From NCBI GenBank assembly GCA_031270665.1, contig JAISXD010000050.1, positions 16,320-80,319 of the forward strand: 64,000 nt of DNA, in the 5' to 3' direction. How positions within the stretch are numbered: the stretch's first letter is position 1; every line of letters starts with the position of its first letter. This DNA is from Tannerellaceae bacterium (GTDB taxonomy: Bacteria; Bacteroidota; Bacteroidia; Bacteroidales; Tannerellaceae). A program made the translations under genes and the position numbers. A model generated the notes under the pieces. It did not search any database and was not told where the DNA came from. It worked only from the letters and a program-made list of their open reading frames with translations. Positions 60,107 to 64,000 of the stretch are shown in pieces.

Positions 60107-61492
60107 ATGAAAGCCTTTAAATTATCTTTTGCATTACTTGTCATTGTAGCAATGACCTCTTGCACGGAAAGCAAAAAAACGGTTGTGGAAGAATCGGGAT
60201 ACCCTCTGTTTTGGACATGGTTGGATTACCGCCCGGGCATGAATTTTGATTCGGTATGTGTGGTGATGAACGAAACGGGGATAGATGGCATGATGCTCAA
60301 TGCGCCTGCTCCCGACGATTACAGGCGGGTGATTCCTATTGCCCATAGGCATGGCATTGAAGTGTATGCCTGGCTGTGGACCCTGAATCTGGAGCATGGA
60401 CGCGATTCTATCGTTAAGGCGCATCCCGAATGGCTCAGCGTAAACAGGAAAGGAGAAAGCCTGGCCGATCATACGGCCTATGTAGGTTATTATAAATTTA
60501 TGTGTCCATCTCTTCCCGAAGTGCGCGAATATATAAAGAATAAAGTAAAAGCCTATTGCGAAGTAGAAGGATTGAATGGGATTGCTATCGATTACCATCG
60601 TTTGGTAGATGTGGTTCTCCCCACTACCTTATGGCCTAAATACGGAATTGTGCAGGATAAGGAATATCCGGAATGGGATTATGGCTATCATCCTGCCATG
60701 ATAGAGAAATTCCGGGGCTTATACGGATACGACCCAAGAGGGCAGGAAGATCCGTCGGCGGATGAAAAATGGCTTCAGTTCCGTTGCGACCAGATAACGG
60801 AAGTAGCCAATGAAATAGCGGATGTAGTTCATTCATATGGAAAAAAAATGGGGGCATCGCCTTTCCCTACCCCGGCGATGTCACAGCAGATGGTACGCCA
60901 GGATTGGGGGAAATGGAATCTTGATATTGTATTTCCAATGGTTTATCATAATTTTTATACGGAAGACGTATCCTTTATATCCGATTGTACGATTGAAAAC
61001 GTAAAAACGAAAAATCCGAAGACAGCGTTGTATTGTGGAATGATGGCTTCCAATGGGCCGGAAATGTTCGAATTAATGGATGCAGCATTGAATAATGGAG
61101 CGGAAGGCGTATCCATATTCACGATCGGAGGCCTGCAGAATCCCCAAGTTCGTGCTTCATTCAAAGCATATGCCGACAGTGTGAGGGCTCAACGCGCCCA
61201 ATGGCCGGTTAATCCGGCTGCCACAGGGATAACGGAAGTAACGGTCAATCCGTTTGAAAAGCCGGGTGTCATGAAATTAATCAATAAAAAAATAGCGAAA
61301 TATATCAGTGATTCGCAAAACAGTAATGCTGTTGAAATAGAACTGGGCGAGTATAAGCTGACGGATGAATATGGTGTAACCCAATGTTATAATGTAACAG
61401 AACTTGTGAATAAGCAATCGTTCGACGTTACATTCTATTTTTATGGCGGCATATTATCCGGCTGGAATGTAGAACCTCATACGAATAAATAA
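60107..61492 (+). CDS. Lipoprotein with glycoside-hydrolase-like TIM barrel (GHL10 type)
   Basis: The 461-residue protein has a lipobox (LVIVAMTSC, cysteine 19) and a TIM-barrel fold: FWTWLDYRPGMNFDSVCVVMNETGIDGMMLN, HGIEVYAWLWTLN, AHPEWLSVNRKG, VEGLNGIAIDYHRL, MGASPFPTPAMSQQ, DIVFPMVYHNFY, GAEGVSIFTIGGL. The pattern resembles putative glycosyl hydrolase-like family 10 (GHL10), with aspartate in IAIDYHR near the usual acidic residue. Substrate is unknown. The following gene starts one base after its stop, linking it to a ferredoxin-like protein. Confidence 0.7.
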   Translation: MKAFKLSFALLVIVAMTSCTESKKTVVEESGYPLFWTWLDYRPGMNFDSVCVVMNETGIDGMMLNAPAPDDYRRVIPIAHRHGIEVYAWLWTLNLEHGRDSIVKAHPEWLSVNRKGESLADHTAYVGYYKFMCPSLPEVREYIKNKVKAYCEVEGLNGIAIDYHRLVDVVLPTTLWPKYGIVQDKEYPEWDYGYHPAMIEKFRGLYGYDPRGQEDPSADEKWLQFRCDQITEVANEIADVVHSYGKKMGASPFPTPAMSQQMVRQDWGKWNLDIVFPMVYHNFYTEDVSFISDCTIENVKTKNPKTALYCGMMASNGPEMFELMDAALNNGAEGVSIFTIGGLQNPQVRASFKAYADSVRAQRAQWPVNPAATGITEVTVNPFEKPGVMKLINKKIAKYISDSQNSNAVEIELGEYKLTDEYGVTQCYNVTELVNKQSFDVTFYFYGGILSGWNVEPHTNK

Positions 61493-61493
61493 A

Positions 61494-62612
61494 ATGAAAG
61501 CTTCAAAAGTTTATTTTACAAATCTGCGGACAACGCCATCAAGTAACCTTCTCGACAAGATGGAAAGGCTTGTAAAACGGGCAGGGATTGAATCTGTTGA
61601 TTTTAAGAACCAGTTTGTTGCTATAAAAATACATTTTGGCGAACCCGGGAATTTAGCTTATATCCGTCCTAACTATGCGGCAAGATTGGTAAAGTTGTTA
61701 CAGCATTTGGGAGGAAGGCCTTTTCTCACCGATTCTAATACGTTGTATTCCGGAAAAAGGTCGAATGCTGTCGACCATTTACATAGTGCGATGGTTAATG
61801 GTTTTAACCCCATAGCCATTCCGTGTAATATTATTATTGCAGATGGATTGAAAGGAACTGATTATAAAGAAGTTCCGGTAAACGGAAAATATTGTAAAGC
61901 ACCCAAAATAGGGACAGCCATTGCAGATGCGGATATTGTGATCAGTATGAACCACTTTAAAGGACATGAACAGAGTGGCTTCGGAGGAGCATTAAAGAAT
62001 TTAGGAATGGGATCCGCCAGTGTTGGCGGCAAGCTTGAATTGCATTCATCATCTCAACCGGTAGTAGATCGCGAAAATTGTACAGGTTGCCGTATCTGTG
62101 TAAAATACTGTGCACATGGCGCTATCCACCTTGATGGAGAAAAGAAAGCAGCGATTGATTATGATAAATGTGTAGGCTGCGGGCAGTGTGTGGCATTGTG
62201 CCAATACAGCGCTGCCGTATTAGGCGAGGATGATACTTCAGAGCGTTTAAATTATAAGATTGCCGAATATGCCAAGGCTGTTTTATGGGAAAAATCCCAT
62301 TTTCATGTTAGCTTTATTATGAATGTTTCTCCCGAATGTGATTGCTGGAATCATAATGACGCAGCAATTATACCGGATGTGGGGATAACGGCGTCTTTCG
62401 ACCCTGTGGCGCTCGACCAGGCGTGTGCCGATATGGTAACCCAGGCTCCTGTTCTTAGAGGGAGCGGTTTAGGCGAAGCTCATCCGCATGCACATCTGGA
62501 AGGAGCGGATAAATTCCAATTGATGCATCCCGATACAAATTGGCAGGCAGGATTAAGTCATGCTGAAAAAATAGGTGTCGGAATAAGAAAATATGAATTA
62601 ATTACCGTATAA
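61494..62612 (+). CDS. DUF362-family protein with two 4Fe-4S clusters
   Basis: The 372-residue cytoplasmic protein has the DUF362 fold (VYFTNLRTTPSSNLLDKMERLV, VAIKIHFGEPGNLAYIRPNYA, DIVISMNHFKGHEQSGFGGALKNLGMG) with a ferredoxin insert at about residues 186-250 holding CTGCRICVKYC and CVGCGQCVALCQ, two 4Fe-4S sites. Its function is unknown; an electron-transfer or metal-related role is inferred from the clusters. It is tightly linked to the lipoprotein (1 base) and mnmE (3 bases). Confidence 0.85.
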   Translation: MKASKVYFTNLRTTPSSNLLDKMERLVKRAGIESVDFKNQFVAIKIHFGEPGNLAYIRPNYAARLVKLLQHLGGRPFLTDSNTLYSGKRSNAVDHLHSAMVNGFNPIAIPCNIIIADGLKGTDYKEVPVNGKYCKAPKIGTAIADADIVISMNHFKGHEQSGFGGALKNLGMGSASVGGKLELHSSSQPVVDRENCTGCRICVKYCAHGAIHLDGEKKAAIDYDKCVGCGQCVALCQYSAAVLGEDDTSERLNYKIAEYAKAVLWEKSHFHVSFIMNVSPECDCWNHNDAAIIPDVGITASFDPVALDQACADMVTQAPVLRGSGLGEAHPHAHLEGADKFQLMHPDTNWQAGLSHAEKIGVGIRKYELITV

Positions 62613-62615
62613 AAA

Positions 62616-64000
62616 ATGAATCAGGATACGATCTGTGCCATATCAACACCACCCGGTACAGGAGGTGTTGCCGTTATTCGTATTTCGGGGCCGGAAGCTA
62701 TTCCGATAAGCGCCTCAGTCTTTGTTCCTAAGGTAAAGGGAAGAGAATTATTGACACAAAAGGCCTATACCTTAAATTTTGGAAGTCTGTACAGAGGGGA
62801 TGAGCAGATTGACGATGTGCTGGTTTCCCTCTTTCGGAATCCTCATTCATTTACAGGAGAAGATACGGTAGAGATAGCCTGTCATGGCTCTATTTATATC
62901 CAGCAGCAGATACTTCAGTTACTGATAGAAAAAGGAGCGCGAACGGCGCTTCCCGGAGAATTTACCCAACGTGCTTTTCTGAATGGTAAAATGGATTTGA
63001 GCCAGGCAGAAGCAGTTGCCGACCTGATTGCTTCCACATCTGCCGGCATGCATAAATTAGCATTGAATCAAATGCGGGGCGGATTTAGTCATGAACTTAA
63101 CAACCTGCGCACTCAGTTATTAGATTTTACGTCCCTGATTGAACTGGAATTGGATTTTAGCGAAGAAGACGTTGAGTTTGCCGATCGTACCAATTTAAAA
63201 CAGTTAGCCGCCGGGATTGAAAAGCTTATCAAACAGTTAGCCGATTCTTTTAGTATAGGAAATGCCGTAAAGAACGGTATCCCGGTAGCGATTATAGGAG
63301 AAACAAATGCAGGAAAATCCACCTTGCTTAATCTGTTGGTAGGAGAGGAGAGGGCTATTGTTTCCGATATTCACGGAACAACCCGTGATGTAATTGAAGA
63401 TACGATAAATCTATCAGGAATCACATTCCGCTTTATAGACACCGCAGGTATCCGTGAAACAACAGATGCAATAGAAAACCTGGGAATAGAGCGAACTTTC
63501 GGCAAACTAAAGCAAGCCTCTATTGTATTATGGGTGATCGACCTCCTCAATTCCACGGCCCAAACAGAACAGTTAGCAAAAGTTATAATCCCGTATTTAG
63601 AAGGAAAACAAACCATTCTGGTATTTAATAAATCAGATTTATTAGACGCAGAAACCTTAGCTGCCCAAAAACATCTATTGACCTGTCTGCATGCTGAAAG
63701 AGTCTATATATCAGCTAAAAAGCAAGAAAATACCAACCAATTGAAAGACCATTTAATAAAAGCGGCAGCTATCCCCGAAATACATCAAAACGACATAATC
63801 ATAACAAACATCCGCCATTACGAAGCGCTAACCAAAGCCCATGCCGCCATCCTACGCGTATCAGCAGACCTCAATCAAAATATCTCCGGCGATTTCCTAA
63901 GCCAAGACATCCGGGAATGCATGCACTATTTAGGCGAAATAACCGGACATATCAGTAATGATGAAATACTTGGTAATATCTTTGAACGATTTTGCATCGG
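62616..64000 (+). CDS. mnmE: tRNA modification GTPase MnmE (3' end cut by window edge)
   Basis: About 461 codons are present from ATG at 62616. The protein begins MNQDTICAISTPPGTGGVAVIRISG, has the formyl-folate-binding region FTGEDTVEIACHGS, the GTPase G1 loop VAIIGETNAGKSTLLN, G2/G3 DTAGIRETT and the NKSD motif, and ends in the conserved FERFCIG. With MnmG, MnmE installs the 5-carboxymethylaminomethyl group at the wobble uridine of tRNA. The frame is open at the last base; the usual final FCIGK suggests that one codon plus the stop is missing. Confidence 0.95.
   Translation, partial: MNQDTICAISTPPGTGGVAVIRISGPEAIPISASVFVPKVKGRELLTQKAYTLNFGSLYRGDEQIDDVLVSLFRNPHSFTGEDTVEIACHGSIYIQQQILQLLIEKGARTALPGEFTQRAFLNGKMDLSQAEAVADLIASTSAGMHKLALNQMRGGFSHELNNLRTQLLDFTSLIELELDFSEEDVEFADRTNLKQLAAGIEKLIKQLADSFSIGNAVKNGIPVAIIGETNAGKSTLLNLLVGEERAIVSDIHGTTRDVIEDTINLSGITFRFIDTAGIRETTDAIENLGIERTFGKLKQASIVLWVIDLLNSTAQTEQLAKVIIPYLEGKQTILVFNKSDLLDAETLAAQKHLLTCLHAERVYISAKKQENTNQLKDHLIKAAAIPEIHQNDIIITNIRHYEALTKAHAAILRVSADLNQNISGDFLSQDIRECMHYLGEITGHISNDEILGNIFERFCI

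Overview
The window looks like the chromosome of a gut-type Bacteroidales bacterium, most probably near Parabacteroides/Tannerellaceae or Dysgonomonadaceae. Evidence: SusC/SusD transport genes, a hybrid two-component regulator, an RprX/RprY pair, a GlsA/GlsB glycine-lipid pair, proteins with type IX secretion C-terminal domains, almost no Shine-Dalgarno sites, and many start regions preceded by the Bacteroidetes -7 promoter element TAnnTTTG. The species cannot be fixed from sequence alone.

Layout. 1-3.1 kb: phosphate transport pair (DUF47 protein, Pit permease) followed by a GH99-like lipoprotein gene that appears broken by one base. 3.1-6.7 kb: phenylacetate-CoA-ligase-like enzyme with an ACT-domain partner, then bamD, an omega-like RNA polymerase subunit and a DUF4293 membrane protein. 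6.7-14 kb: envelope genes (beta-barrel, LysM/receptor protein, T9SS type B substrate, lytic transglycosylase), LOG protein, nitroreductase, rpiA. 14-18.5 kb: a hisGDCB operon with overlapping ATGA junctions, preceded by a leader peptide with four histidine codons and a complete attenuator. 18.6-27 kb: glsA-glsB, a phosphatase and a KdsB-like enzyme, a DUF6057/heme-motif propeller pair, and a Ro60-like TROVE protein. 27-30.4 kb: rprXY and two small envelope proteins.

30.4-55.2 kb is a polysaccharide utilisation locus (PUL). Nine minus-strand genes run, in transcription order: Gfo/Idh/MocA oxidoreductase, ThuA-like protein, secreted isochorismatase-fold hydrolase fused to carbohydrate-binding domains, GH95, SusC, SusD, GH3 with PA14, GH106 and a second GH95. 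A hybrid two-component regulator is divergent from them. The enzyme set points to a fucose/galactose- and rhamnose-bearing glycan, with an added oxidative (3-keto-sugar type) module. The regulator has lost its phospho-accepting histidine, its kinase ATP motifs and its receiver aspartate, but keeps its sensor, membrane segment and DNA-binding domain.

55.2-64 kb returns to housekeeping: hflX, a TPR protein, dprA, a thioesterase, a U32 peptidase-family protein, a TIM-barrel lipoprotein, a DUF362 ferredoxin-like protein and mnmE, which is cut by the window edge just before its end.

Intergenic DNA is unusually informative: a 22-bp-period array and a long GTGAC palindrome between susD and GH3; a 41-bp tandem hairpin repeat; a 21-bp tandem repeat; a 42-bp element present twice; and a GC-rich, possibly structured element before the his promoter. 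No tRNA, rRNA, CRISPR array, integrase or insertion sequence was seen.
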